DNA of 64,000 nucleotides from Bostrychus sinensis (taxonomy: Eukaryota > Chordata > Actinopteri > Gobiiformes > Eleotridae): contig CM036240.1 of NCBI GenBank assembly GCA_020698575.1, positions 30,566,211 through 30,630,210 on the forward strand, read 5' to 3'. The position numbers and the translations under genes were made by a program. This document shows, one piece after another, positions 41,176 to 52,475 of this stretch. The notes under the pieces are model-generated. The model searched no databases and was not told the DNA's origin. It worked only from the letters and a program-made list of their open reading frames with translations. Position 1 is the first letter of the stretch; each line of letters starts with the position of its first letter.

Positions 41176-42114
41176 GTGTCTGTCCCCCGCTTAAACACTA
41201 ACTCCAACAGCAAAAGACAAATAAGAGTGAGAGCCACAAATTTAACTAATTTAATAAAAATAGCTTGTAGACCTATTAATAATATTAATAATATTAATAA
41301 TGATCAAAACAATGACGTAATTAAATATGGATTACTAAACATTAGGTCAATTTCCTCTAAATCCCTGTTAGTTAATGAATTAATTAATGATAATAAACTT
41401 AACCTACTGGCCTTAACAGAAACCTGGCTACAACAGGATGATTATGTGACACTTAATGAAGCTACTCCCCTGAGTCATGTAAACTTTCAGACTGCGAGGA
41501 GCACAGGCGGAGGTGGAGGAGTGGCAGTAATATCACAGTCTAGTTTACTTCTTAGCCCCAAATCTAAACACACATATAATTCCTTTGAAAGCCTCATACT
41601 AACTATAAATCACCCAAACTGTAAGAAACAAAATCAAGTTATGTTTATAATCATCCATTGGCCTCCTGGTCCCTATTCCGAATTTTTAATTGCATTCTCT
41701 GACTTTCTATCCAGTATAGTGTTAGTCTCAGATAAGATTGTAATAGTAGGGGACTTTAATATTCATGTTGATGAAAGCAGCGACTGTCTAGGAAATGCAT
41801 TTGCAGTCTTATTAGACAGCGTAGGTTTTACTCAAAACGTAAATGAACCCACTCATTGTCACAAGCCCACCCTGGACCTTGTTTTAACCTATGGTATAGA
41901 GATTAGTGAGCTCACTGTCCTCCCTCATAACCCCATACTCTCAGATCACTTTCTAATTACCTTCCAGTTTATACTCAAAGACTTTACTTTCCCAATGAAC
42001 AAAACTCAGATTAGAAGAACATTATCAGACCAATCTGTGTCAAAGTTTAAACACATAATAAAGCCAATATTTAGTACAATGTTGAGTATGTTGAGAACAG
42101 CTCCCATAGCTTGA
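41176..42114 (+). pseudogene. L2 LINE endonuclease domain
   Basis: 312 codons open. After a Asn-rich leader it has YGLLNIRSISSKS, LALTETWLQQDD, a GGGGGVAVIS loop, VIVGDFNIHVDES, PTHCHKPTLDLVLTYG and LSDHFLITF, the standard order of an APE-type endonuclease that nicks target DNA. The frame ends just after the domain, and the link to reverse transcriptase is broken by a nested insertion, so it would yield only a truncated protein. Confidence 0.75.
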
Positions 42115-42240
42115 GTCCCAGTAAAAGTGATCGGTTTGTTGACAGTGCCATGCAGTCTTTAAAGACAGCTCTAGACAATGTAGCTTCATTAAAACAAAAG
42201 GTTGTTAGGCCAAATCGAGTAGCATCATCATCCGTCAGTC

Positions 42241-42390
42241 TGCCCCAGGGCAGCTGTGGCTACAGAAGTAGCTCACCACCACCAAGTGTGACTGAGGAGT
42301 GAATGAATAATTGATCAATTGTAAAGCGTCTTTGAGTGTCCAAAAAAGCGCTATATAAATTCGATGAATTATTATTATTATTATTATCAT
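42241..42390 (+). mobile_element. SINE or LINE 3'-end fragment nested in the L2
   Basis: CAGGGCAGCTGTGGCTACAG, GTGAATGAATAATTG, AAGCGCTATATAAAT and an ATTATT tail form a 3'-end module common in fish genomes. It splits the L2 coding region. Confidence 0.6.
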
Positions 42391-44275
42391 GGTTTAATGC
42401 TGAAACACGTTCCCTTAAACAAGCAACCCGTAAATTAGAAAGGCTATGGCGTCACTCCAGCTCAGAGCAGTCTCTGAATGCCTGGAAATATAGTCTTTTA
42501 AATTATAAAAAATCTCTGCGTGAGGCCAAAACCAGATACTATTCAACTTTAATAAAAGAAAATAGGAACAACCCTAGGTTTCTGTTCAGCACTGTAGCCA
42601 GGCTGACCACCAGTCACAGCTCAGTAGAACCCTGTATCCCTGTTACTCTCAGCTGTGAAAACTTTCTTACATTTTTTAACAACCAAATCACATTTATCAG
42701 AGACAACTTAAATAATATTCTCCCTACGATCAGCTCAGAGCAAGCCAAAGCTGTAAAAATGGAGGCCACTATAAAACCATCTGTAACGTTAGACTGCTTC
42801 ATCGCTGTAGACCAAGCTGAGATAACATCAGTCATTATGTCCTCCAAAACCTCAACTTGTCTTTTAGACCCAATTCCTACTAAACTTTTTAAAGAAACTC
42901 TTCCCCTAATTAATGACTCTATACTGAACATAATAAACACCTCCCTAGAAACAGGCTATGTGCCACAGTCTTTTAAATATGCAGTTATTAAACCGCTTCT
43001 GAAAAAAAAAAACAGATCCTGACATTTTAGCCAACTATAGACCAATATCAAATCTCCCTTTTATTTCAAAAATCCCAGAAAGAGTTGTAGTTAAACAGTT
43101 ATGTCGCCATCTACAGGACAATAGCTTATTTGAAGATTTTCAGTCAGGTTTTAGACCCCACCATAGCACAGAAACTGCATTAGTCAGAGTCACAAATGAC
43201 TTGTTATTAAGTTCAGACAATGGACTGGTCTCAATCCTAGTTCTGTTAGATCTCAGTGCAGCCTTTGACACCATTGACCACAGCATCTTCCTCCAGAGAT
43301 TAGACTGTGACATAGGGGTCAGAGGAGCCGCCCTCTGCTGGTTTAAATCCTACTTATCTGATAGGTACCAGTTTGTCAGTGTAAATGAACATTCCTCACA
43401 GTGCAGTAAAGTTAGCTATGGAGTGCCTCAAGGTTCAGAACTTGGACCCATTCTGTTCATGCTTTACATGCTGCCTTTAGGAAACATAATCAGAAAACAT
43501 GGCATTAATTTTCACTGTTACGCAGACGATACACAGTTGTATTTATCAATTAAACCTGATCAGAATGACCGCGTTGAGAAACCTAGCACCTGTGAGAGAC
43601 ATAAAGACCTGGATGACAATTAACTATCTCCTCCTAAACCCAGAAAAAACAGAGGTCATTATACTAGGCCCCAAAAAGCTGAGAGATGCTCTGTCTGACC
43701 AGATAGTCTCCCTGGACGGTGTCAGTGTAGCCTCAAGTTCTACTGTGAGAAACTTAGGAGTTTTATTTGACCAAGATTTATCATTTAAGGCTCATATAAA
43801 CCAAGCCTGTAAAACAGTGTTCTTTCACTTATGTAACATAGCCAAAATCAGAAATATTTTATCTAAAAATGATGCTGAAAAACTTGTCCATGCGTTTGTT
43901 ACATCTAGGTTGGATTACTGTAACTCTCTGCTGGCAGCCTTCCCTATAAACTCATTAAAATGTTTTCAGCTTGTTCAAAACGCAGCAGCAAGATTATTAA
44001 CAGGAACTAACAGGAGAGAACATATTACTCCTGTGCTAGCTTCACTTCATTGGCTTCCAGTTGAATTCAGAATTAGGTTTAAAATCCTTCTCCTGACTTA
44101 CAAGGCCGTAAATGGTGCGGCCCCATCCTACATTAATGATGTTATAGAGCCATACCAACCAAGCAGAGTACTGCACTCACAAAATGCAGGGCTATTAGTG
44201 GTTCCCAGGGTTTCTAAAAGTACAGTTGGAGGTAGGGCCTTTAGTTACCAAGCTCCTGTTTTATGTCCTGTTTAA
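42391..44275 (+). pseudogene. L2 LINE reverse transcriptase, three frames
   Basis: 42391-43022 carries the linker and the start of RT (VIKPLLKKK), ending at an A-run frameshift. NYRPISNLPFISKI, then 43201-43623 with LLDLSAAFDTIDHS, YGVPQGSELGPILFMLYM and the intact catalytic CYADDTQLYLS near 43515-43547. A further shift leads to 43499-44275 with LLLNPEKTEVIILGPK, NLGVLFDQDLSFKAHI, SRLDYCNSLLAAFP, NAAARLLTGTNRREHITPVL and LHWLPVEFRIRFKILLLTYK. All domains are present but spread over three frames. Confidence 0.75.
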
Positions 44276-44629
44276 TCAGCTTCCAGCTCATGTTAGAGAG
44301 GCAGACACAGTCTCTACATTTAAGGTTAGGCTTAAAACATTCCTCTTCGAGAAAGCTTATGGTCAGGCCAGCTAGGAACTGGGTCAATTCCACAGTTGAA
44401 GTTAGGCTGCTCTAGGAGCTAGAAGCTGGGGGAAGTATGGTGCACTGAGCCTCTGTCCTCTGGTTTCATCTGCTGCTCCTCTTCTATCACTGTGATTACT
44501 ATAATGAAATACTCTATATCTCCAATCAGTTCATTGCTATTCACAAGTTGTCCCTCTCTCCCGCTCCCCTCTGGGGGAGTGGGGACTGTTTCAGACGCCT
44601 GGCTGCTGGCAGATGTCCCAGTTGTTTTA

Positions 44630-45086
44630 TGTGATTTTAACATGATCAAGTTTATAATGAAATGTGAAGAAATGTATCTAATCATGTGACCAGGATCTGA
44701 CCCAGACTCAAGACACCACAACAAGTGCAAGGGAACAATCTGTGCTGGAAATGTGGCCTTCATGGGAGAGCAGAAGTGATAATAGCCCCTCCCTTACAAC
44801 TCTGCTAACGATAACAACCCCTCCTTTACAACTCGCACTGCTTTGCCTGAGAACTGGTTCAGATCCTGGACTATGCCCATATCTGGAGTGGGTGGTATGA
44901 AGTTGAGCCTGGGTATATATTCAGTGTGATAGGGACAGTCGTTGTTGGACGCCCAGCGTAAGCCCTGAGTAAGACGTAGGCGGTAGGGACAGATCCAACC
45001 CAGAGCTCTGTAATTTGGCTTATGTGAATAAAAAGATAAAAGAAACTGATTGGAGTCTTTATTGATTAGAAAAAGAACACGTCACA
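44630..45086 (+). mobile_element. Candidate solo LTR inside the L2 3' UTR
   Basis: It starts TGTGATTTTAAC and ends ACACGTCACA, so TGTGA and TCACA are inverted ends. Inside are a TATATATTC motif near 44911 and AATAAAAAG near 45030. The flanks on both sides read as L2 3' UTR. No clear target duplication was found, so the borders are provisional. Confidence 0.4.
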
Positions 45087-45612
45087 GTGATGATTGGATC
45101 TTAGCTAACCCCATCTGTGCTCCTGTCCCAACATGTGTGCCCTCAACCTCACCTCTAAGGATTTCCCTAATCTCCCTCACCCCACTCACCTGTCTGGATG
45201 AGGCCCCTGCTGCATCCTATGGACTTCCTCAACCTACCTCACCCACTCTCATCTGGATGAATCCTTACAGAGCTGATCTATGATCCTATAGATGAACTAA
45301 TGAACTAACAGTCCTAGATGCATTGCCTGTCCGTCCTGGGAGAGGATCTCTCCATCAATATGGGCTCCATAATGTTTCTTCTTTTTTCCCGTAGCTGTTT
45401 TTTTTTAGGAGTTTTTCCTTAGCGAGAAGAAGGGTCTAAGGACAGGAGTGTCTTGGGTCTGTTTAGTTTAGTGTAGTTATTGTTTGTGCTGATTGTGTGT
45501 TAAGTCTGATTTTGTGTTTATGTTTGATCAACTGTTTGTGAAGCCCTTTGAGGTGACTTTTGTTGTGATATTGGGCTATACAAATAAACCTGAATTGAAT
45601 TGAATCATTCAA

Positions 45613-46321
45613 ACCAGTATGAGTGCATGCTGTTTTACAGTACCTTTTTTTTGTTTTGTTTTGTTTTTTGTTTAGACATTAATTTATCTTGTATCTTATC
45701 TTTGCATATGTGCAATAAACAATCCGACATTTAGAGACAAACTACATTTTATTTAATAAAATTGTGTATAACACTTACATTAATGGACAGTGGATTGCTA
45801 TGAATAAGTTTATAGAAATACTCACAAAAGACTTCATACAGTGTTTTTTGTTATTCATCAATGAATGTATTAATAAAACTAATAATTTTTGCTCTTTTTC
45901 ATTAGTATTAATCATATTTTCCATATAAAAAAAATCCCCTGTGGTGATAAAAGTGCTTTTGTGTAGACTAAATTTCCCATCCACTAATACTGAGTTTGGT
46001 ATCTTTGACTCCCACATGAGCTCTGTACACACGGAGAGACTTTTCTGTTGGTATAGTATAGATGTTTCAGTTGCTAAATAAACCATGTCAATTTACAGTA
46101 GATATACACATAAATCTTTTTTGTATACTGAGGGCTGAGAACCAAAGGCTGTAAGTAACATTTACAAGAGAAGAAAAAAAAACGGCACAGTACATACTTT
46201 TTGTCAAATTTCAATTCATAAATGTTAAATATTCAAACACACAGATCACAGACCACCACCTCAGGAAATATTTGTCTTTCCAAGTTTCATCTTTAATAAA
46301 CTAAAGGAGCAATACTACATA
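45613..46321. repeat. 3' flank of receptor C unit
   Basis: Same block order as 21560-22315 and 29690-30636: AGTATGAGTGCATGCTG, GATTGCTATGAATAAG, TTTGGTATCTTTGACTCCCA, AGATCACAGACCACCACCTC. Slightly shorter than the orphan copy. Confidence 0.7.
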
Positions 46322-46745
46322 AGGACAAGACATGAACTAAAACTGGGACTAAACCAAATCTAAATCAGGACTAAAAAACAAATAAAACTGGACTGAACTG
46401 GAACTAATACGGGATGAAATCAAATCTAAACCAAACCTAAGCCAGGACTAAATAAGAACAAAAAACAAACTAAATTAGAACTGATCCAAGACTAAACCAG
46501 GACTAAAGAAGGACTAAAACCAGAATAAACTGGAAATAATCCAGGACTAAACCAAATCTGAGCCAGGACTAAATCAGGACTAAACCTGGCCTGAAATTGG
46601 AAACAATCCAAGTCCAAGCCAGGATTAAACAGGACTAAATCGGGACAAATCTAGAACTAAACCAGAACTAAGCTGGGCCTAAACACGGACCAAGCAGTGG
46701 TCTGCACATCGTATTTGTACCCCAACCAGAGCAGGACTAAAACAG
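46322..46745. repeat. Degenerate GGACTAAA minisatellite (C unit)
   Basis: Many imperfect units such as CCAGGACTAAA, AGGACTAAAACCAG and GCCAGGACTAAA. Positionally equivalent to the arrays in the B and orphan units. Confidence 0.75.
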
Positions 46746-47163
46746 CAAAAGACTCCCAAGTATCACCAGTGGAACCCGTACCACAGCTTGAGAACCAATG
46801 AATTTTAATTTTTTTAATTCATAATAATGGTAATTTCACCTTTTTGGGCTCCAGCAGTTTGTCTTTTTCTATATGACATAACAGTATAGTATTTTTATCC
46901 ATTTATCACACTGTCTGAATCCTATGTTCAGCCAGTTGTTTTTATTGTGATCTTTTGGCAGTAAAAACAAGAGCAATCTTTTGATTTGTAAGTCTTGTAA
47001 ATCATAGAAAACCCAGAATGTCACTTGCGCCCTTTTGGTTCTCAACCCTAAGCCTCAGTGTTTACAAATGTCATATTAAATGTGTACAGTGCTATTTCAA
47101 ATTCATTGCACATGCATTATCAGTAACATGCTTTTTCATATATTAACACTACACTTGAAGTCG

Positions 47164-48201
47164 TCATAGCACATTTGTATCTCGTGAACCACTTTGCAAA
47201 ATCCTAAACGTCACTATCTGCTTCACAGATCTCCTAAACCAGGGATACTGGAGCGCATAGAGTAAGGGGTTAAAACACGAGTTCAGATACATCAAATGAA
47301 ACATAAAGACCTTTAAATAATAGTTCATAATCGCTCCCACATCGCCCACGTAGAACGGTGTGTAGCAGAGGAGAAAGAGTAAGACAACAAAGCCCAGATT
47401 CCGTGCTGCTTTCAGCTCTGATTTCCTGGAGTTCACCGCTGGCTGCTGTGCGGTGGCTGCAACCTGAGAACGCATGGCACGGGCCTGCGACACTGCCACA
47501 AAGAAAACTCGCAAGTACAGTATCACTATGAGCACAATAGGCCCACAGAGGTTCACTGCCAGGTCAACGTAACTTGTAATAGGGGTCACCACTGTGGAGC
47601 AGTCTCCTTCGCAGCTCTTATATTGCCCCGGAATAATGAAATTGTTGTGGTAATACCCAAAGCTGTATAGGACAGAGATGATCCAGCATGCAGTCAGGGC
47701 AATGCTAACAAATCTCCTGCACATCCGGGTGGGGTAGTGCATGGGGTCGCAAATGGCTACGTAGCGGTCTAGGGAGATCAGGATCATGCCTCCGACCGAT
47801 ACAGAAATAAGCGTGCAGACTAAGATGAGATACAGGACGCACATGATGTCGCCAAGTCGCCAGCAAGTGTACGGTAAGGAACCAACGACTGGGATCACCA
47901 CCCAGCACACCAGGAAGTCTGAGACAGCCAGGTTGAGGAGGATGAAGTTAGGAGAGGAGTGCAGCTGCCTGAGAAAAGAAACAAAATGAGTACATTTCAT
48001 TACAATAAACCTGATGTGACCGCTTGCGACTCGCCTGAAATGCGAGATAGCAATGATGACCATAAGGTTGAGGATGCCGGTGCAGATGGCGAAGATGTAA
48101 AGCACAATCAGATAGATGGTGATGTTCTGATCAGGGAGTCGCCTGGTGCAGGACAGATTGCCCAGTTCTGGGTAGCACTGGTACAGCTGCTCACTGCTCA
48201 T
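47164..48201 (-). CDS. Trace amine-associated receptor, teleost class III-like (receptor C)
   Basis: Third paralogue, 345 codons unspliced and 323 residues if spliced. Seen: N-terminal sequon NLS and NIT, Cys121 (3.25), Val128 at 3.32, a DRY box in LISLDRYVAICDP, Asp213 at 5.42 in SYVDLAVNLCGP, CYTPFY in TM6, NSCFNPLLYALQYPWFRR in TM7. It is closer to A than to B in TM3 (SVGGMI). No disruptions. The third intracellular loop (SQARAMRSQVAAT... NSRKSELKAARNLG) is nearly identical in all three, pointing to common G-protein coupling, while TM3, ECL2 and TM5 vary most. Ligands cannot be read from sequence. Confidence 0.93.
   Translation of the reverse strand: MSSEQLYQCYPELGNLSCTRRLPDQNITIYLIVLYIFAICTGILNLMVIIAISHFRRVASGHIRFIVMKCTHFVSFLRQLHSSPNFILLNLAVSDFLVCWVVIPVVGSLPYTCWRLGDIMCVLYLILVCTLISVSVGGMILISLDRYVAICDPMHYPTRMCRRFVSIALTACWIISVLYSFGYYHNNFIIPGQYKSCEGDCSTVVTPITSYVDLAVNLCGPIVLIVILYLRVFFVAVSQARAMRSQVAATAQQPAVNSRKSELKAARNLGFVVLLFLLCYTPFYVGDVGAIMNYYLKVFMFHLMYLNSCFNPLLYALQYPWFRRSVKQIVTFRILQSGSRDTNVL
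47969..48034 (-). other. Probable 66-nt GC-AG intron, in frame, in receptor C
   Basis: Donor AG|GCGAGT and acceptor ...CTTTTCTCAG at the same place and length as in A and B. Stop-free; removal restores the HFR-QLHSS loop. Confidence 0.8.
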
Positions 48202-48869
48202 GTTAGAGGAAGGAGATGGGAGGGGGAAGAAGTGACTTCATCCAAACGCTTTATCTCTCATCTCCCTCCACCTCCGCCTGCTCCCAGATGGACACTGGAC
48301 CTCCCAAGCCACTTGCATCATGAACCAAACAACTCCACAACTTTACTTTGGATAGCAGTGATCAAATCAATGACTCAGCACACTAGAATATGAATTGAAT
48401 TGATGAAATTCACTAAGTAATAAATTTTGCTTTTTCTATTTTGTGGCTGAAAAAATAAAGTTCCTAAACCAAAAAGAGTGCACTCATTTTAAATACAAAT
48501 CCATGCCTGATTTTCAAAGGCCTCAGAAAGCACCTGCTGCTGAATATCTGTAGTACTCTGCATTTTGTGTGGTCAGAGTTTACTCCAGCTCTCATGCCAA
48601 ACATTACTTATCCAAATACTGAATTACAAAACTTGAATGTGTTTTTCAGTTTCTGAAATTCTATCTTGTTTTACATTAAAGCCTGAGCACTGAGTGAACC
48701 ACACCAAAGACTGGAATCATATAACAACTTTTTGACAAAGTCTCAGGTAGACCTTTTTGCTTTTTTTTTGAGTTGTGTAAAACTGTGATATTTTTTGGAG
48801 GTTTGATGTACAGAGCTGCATATCACTGCCAGGATCACTGTTGTGTTGATGGATTCATGTCACCAATTG
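48202..48869. other. Upstream flank of receptor C
   Basis: Duplicate of 1060-1790 and 24117-24830. No further feature recognised. Confidence 0.5.
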
Positions 48870-49473
48870 TTAAAGGAGGTATATTATGCTAAATGTATGT
48901 TTTTGAAGCTGTCCACCATGGTATAATCACAACAAAAGGTTTAAAATGCAGACACCTGGACTAGATCTTTAAAGTTGTAGGTTTTTAAAGCTGCAGACAT
49001 CTTCAACATAAAGACCAAGTCCAGATGACTGCTGTTTAAACCTTATGTTGTGATTCAATTAGCCTGGATGAGTGAAAGTCTTCTCAGACACCATGTTATG
49101 TTGTTCCCTCATCAAAAACACACCTGGAGTTATGTTTTGCTTTTTTCACAGAAAACTCAAATCCAGGAAGCACTGACCAATCAACAAGGCCTCTACATCC
49201 ACGTCTGCTCACTTTCATTTATCATTAAAACAATGTACAGCTCTGTTTCCACTGATTTCATTTTGTAACAAAATGGTATCAAACAAAAAGTTTAAGGTAA
49301 TAAAAAGCTCTCTGGTCTCTTTATCTGGTTCTTTATGGCAGTAGTAAAGTTATTATTGAAAAAAAACTTTTTTAGTCAAATGACCTTTTTAAATGTTGTA
49401 AAACATGCAATGCTGTTCTAGAGGTGACCAAGATTGGCTTAAAAATATAAATAAAACATAATATAATCTTTAA
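48870..49473. mobile_element. TTAA MITE, copy 4
   Basis: TTAAAGGAGGTATATTATGC at the left, ACATAATATAATCTTTAA at the right. It includes an extra stretch (about 48930-49080) absent from the other copies, which may be a secondary insertion. Confidence 0.6.
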
Positions 49474-50431
49474 AGACTGACAGAGCAGGATAATACAGTC
49501 TGTCTCTGTAAAATTTGCAGCAATAATAAAGACATGTTCATGTTATGAAGCTGCTGTTTATGCTCAGTTGAACAACAGTATAATTACTCTTTGCTATTTT
49601 GTGCAGTTAAAAACTAGATTTGTATTATTTGTGTAAATAATGCCAGATGGGCAGGTGTCTATCACCACTCATAAAGGTGAGCTGTTACATAGTATCAGGG
49701 CCGTGCAGAGAGCTACTGGGGGGCAGGGGCTCAAGCTTCAAAAAGGGCACACAGATAAAAACTTGTTTCCCAACGTATCAGGCTATAATATATAATGACT
49801 TAATTATAAATAAAGAATAAATGTAGAAAATGTAGAAAGAAAGAAATACATTTATACATAAATGCATATATAAAAAAGTAAAAATTCTCTATTTACTTTG
49901 ACATTTCCACACAATCATTTTTCTACATTTTTATATTTATTTATCTATTTCTTGTGTCAGTAGTCTGTGAAATGTATAAATGCAAATGAAGTGGGAGGCG
50001 CTGACTTCAGTCTGAAACGTGATTGGTTTAAATCCCACACTGGGCCTTTTTGCTGTTCTTAACCTAGTTTTACGTTGAACGGTGCTAACTCCGCTGGGTC
50101 TTTGTTGTCAGTGGTGACACCAGAGAATGGACTTGCAGCGCGAGGCTCAGACTGTACCAGATCCAGCTCTGGGCTCATAGTCCCAGCTCCGCTCGCTACA
50201 GCAGCGGGACGAAGAGCTGCAGAGCGGAGCGGGGCTGAGAGGAGACGTGCTAAAGGATTAGCATCACACAAGCTAATGTTGCTAAAGTTACTTTCTAAGC
50301 AACAGTCCACAACTTTTGTGTGATACAGCTCCACTTTAGGCCAGGACTAAACCAGGACTACACCTGGACCACTCTCTCTCTGCTCATATCCACCGCTCTG
50401 GAGATGAGCACAGGCCTTTGTGGCTGTATTA
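49474..50431. other. Spacer of the C unit
   Basis: It matches the A unit up to about 49690, then holds a repeat beginning GGGCCGTGCAGAGAGC, AT-rich sequence and a GC-rich patch (50140-50250). A short CCAGGACTAAACCAGGACTA remnant of the minisatellite lies at 50341-50360. No supported gene; the opposing frames at 50059-50334 look like shadows of the GC-rich patch. Confidence 0.35.
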
Positions 50432-51015
50432 TTAAAGGGGCAATATTCTGCAAAATTTACTTTTTAAAGCTTTCTGCCATGTTATATTATTGTTTCCTCG
50501 TCAAAAACATACTTGAAGTTGTGTTTTCCATCATTCACGCATTTTTCAGTAATCCTCTTTTTTGTGTCACTGAGTTTCTGAGCACTCAGAACGCTCGGTT
50601 CCACAAATCTCCACCTTTCCCATGAACCCCCGCCCACTCCAGGAAGCACTGACCAATCAACAAGCCCTCTACATCCAGTCTTCTCTCATTCATTTATCCA
50701 AAAAATGGTGTACAGCTCTGTTTCCATCATTTCGTCACAGCTATTTTTAATTTTGTAGAAAAATGGCACCATACAAAAAGTTTAAGTAAAAAGCGCTTTT
50801 TCTATGGTTTTGTTCAACAGAGCATAGCACCTGTGCAGCCGTCTTCACCTTTTTCTTTTTTGGCACCAGTAGAATACTTATTATTATTATTATTATATTT
50901 CTCTTTTAGTCAGATAATGTAATGATAATAATGATAATGTAAAATGTGCTGCTGTTTTAGAGCTGACCAATATTGGTTTAAAAATATTAGTAAAAGCACA
51001 ATATATCTCCTTTAA
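50432..51015. mobile_element. TTAA MITE, copy 5 (most complete)
   Basis: TTAAAGGGGCAATATTCTGC at the left and GCACAATATATCTCCTTTAA at the right, 584 bp, with all internal family blocks in order. The best reference copy in the window. Confidence 0.7.
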
Positions 51016-51600
51016 GAAAGAGATGATATTTGATTTCACTCCACCATGTTTGCATTTGTTACAAATGATTTTATAAATGATGAATTTTCCCATTACATCA
51101 CAATTTTTTGATTGTGCATACTGCACAACTATCTGTGTCTTGGTTTACTGTTAAAATATACAAATGCTAGTCTTTGGTTTACAGAAGGTCTTAGTTTTGA
51201 CCAATTTAATGTTAAAAATTATATGTCATTACAATTTAGTTTTGGGTAAACAGCCCTAAAGTTGATATGGCTTAAAATTTTGGTGTTTTGATGGTCGTGA
51301 AGTGAGGGAAAAGGAAAAGTGCACTTTAGGTCACAGTGTTTATCATTAGCCGTTCACACCTGTAATTTGTCCCATGACAGAGTCGTAGCATCACATTAAT
51401 GGAAGCTAACGACTGCCGTGTATGTTGTTTGTGCACCTGCAGCACCAGAGGCCTTATGTTCGCCACGGTAACCAAAAGCTGTGATCGGGGTGTGAGCACT
51501 GAGAGACACCTGATGCAACAACTGCCAACTCTTCAAACAAACAAGTTCAGAGAGAGGAAAACATCAACAGTGACATGACTTTGACAAACTTCTACATGAT
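51016..51600. repeat. Duplicated flank block of the receptor unit (C)
   Basis: Partner of 13054-13650. Confidence 0.6.
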
Positions 51601-51724
51601 GCAAACACTGGGTCACCCACCTGGTCACAACAATGTTTGGAGATGAAAGTAATAACACACAGTGAACTTAGTTTGGTTTGGACCCAGTCCATCAGAGTCA
51701 AACAGAACCTTTAAGTTTTAACTT

Positions 51725-52475
51725 AAAACATGCCACTAACTACTATACATTTACTGTTAATGTAATATTGCTTGATGCCACCTGGTAAATGAGCAAGCTT
51801 GGCATCAGGCATGAAACCTGTTTGATCAGCTTTAATTAACTTTGTAATGTGTTCTCTATTCTGTGTGCCATTATGATTGTCAGTATTTTTATTATTTACA
51901 AAGTAGACTGACAGGACGGTAACTTTCACACAGACTGGGGTCTTTGCTCCTCTTGTGAAAGACAAAAATTATAGCTTCTGATGATGATATTGGAAGATTC
52001 TCTGAATCTAAATTGAATACTTTTTGCAATCTCCACCACAAAACATTTATAATATTTCCCCCAGGAACCCATCTGTTTCTGGGCTCTTATTGTTTTTCAA
52101 GCTTTTAAGTGTGTCTAATATTTTCTTAATGGAGATTGCTTCTGAAATTTCCAACACTTGTTCTGGTCAGTGTTGGTAAATTAAATTTGTTCATACATTT
52201 TTGTTTCTAAGGATAATGGCTCTTGATCGTCATATAGATTTGCAACATCTGTTGGTTTCATCTTAATTTATTCTGAGTTAGGATGTCATACTTTTGTAAT
52301 CACTCAGTGCAGTGACCCAAGTGTTTTTTCTGAAGTTGGAGCACTAGTTGCTTACTTGCTTTGTTGCCCTTTTCATAGTAATTTTGATTAATAAATTGTA
52401 GAGCTCCTTCTGCCTTAAGTGACAATTGGTCTAATTTATATCTGGCATCCTTCAGTTGCGATGAAGATTTTTTTT
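51725..52475 (-). pseudogene. L1-type LINE fragment (reverse transcriptase start)
   Basis: On the minus strand, phrases read EISEAISIKKILDTLKSLKN, NNKSPETDGF and, downstream, ITKLIKADQTGFM, the order found just before and in the fingers of L1/Tx1 reverse transcriptases. Frame breaks between them and no palm domain remain. Confidence 0.5.

Larger units (their letters stand above)
41059..45604 (+). mobile_element. L2-like LINE, nearly full length, frameshifted
   Basis: Similar 9-mers (ATCATTCAA) lie at 41050-41058 and 45604-45612. A 5' leader leads into endonuclease, reverse transcriptase and C-terminal domain. The 3' UTR finishes GGGCTATACAAATAAACCTG followed by a TGAAT-type tail, the usual ending of fish L2 elements. 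Two insertions interrupt it, near 42241-42390 and 44630-45086. Confidence 0.75.

Noticed and set aside
50059..50334. Opposing 80-90-codon frames in a GC-rich patch
   Set aside because: Both strands are open only because of base composition. No homologue or splice context recognised.
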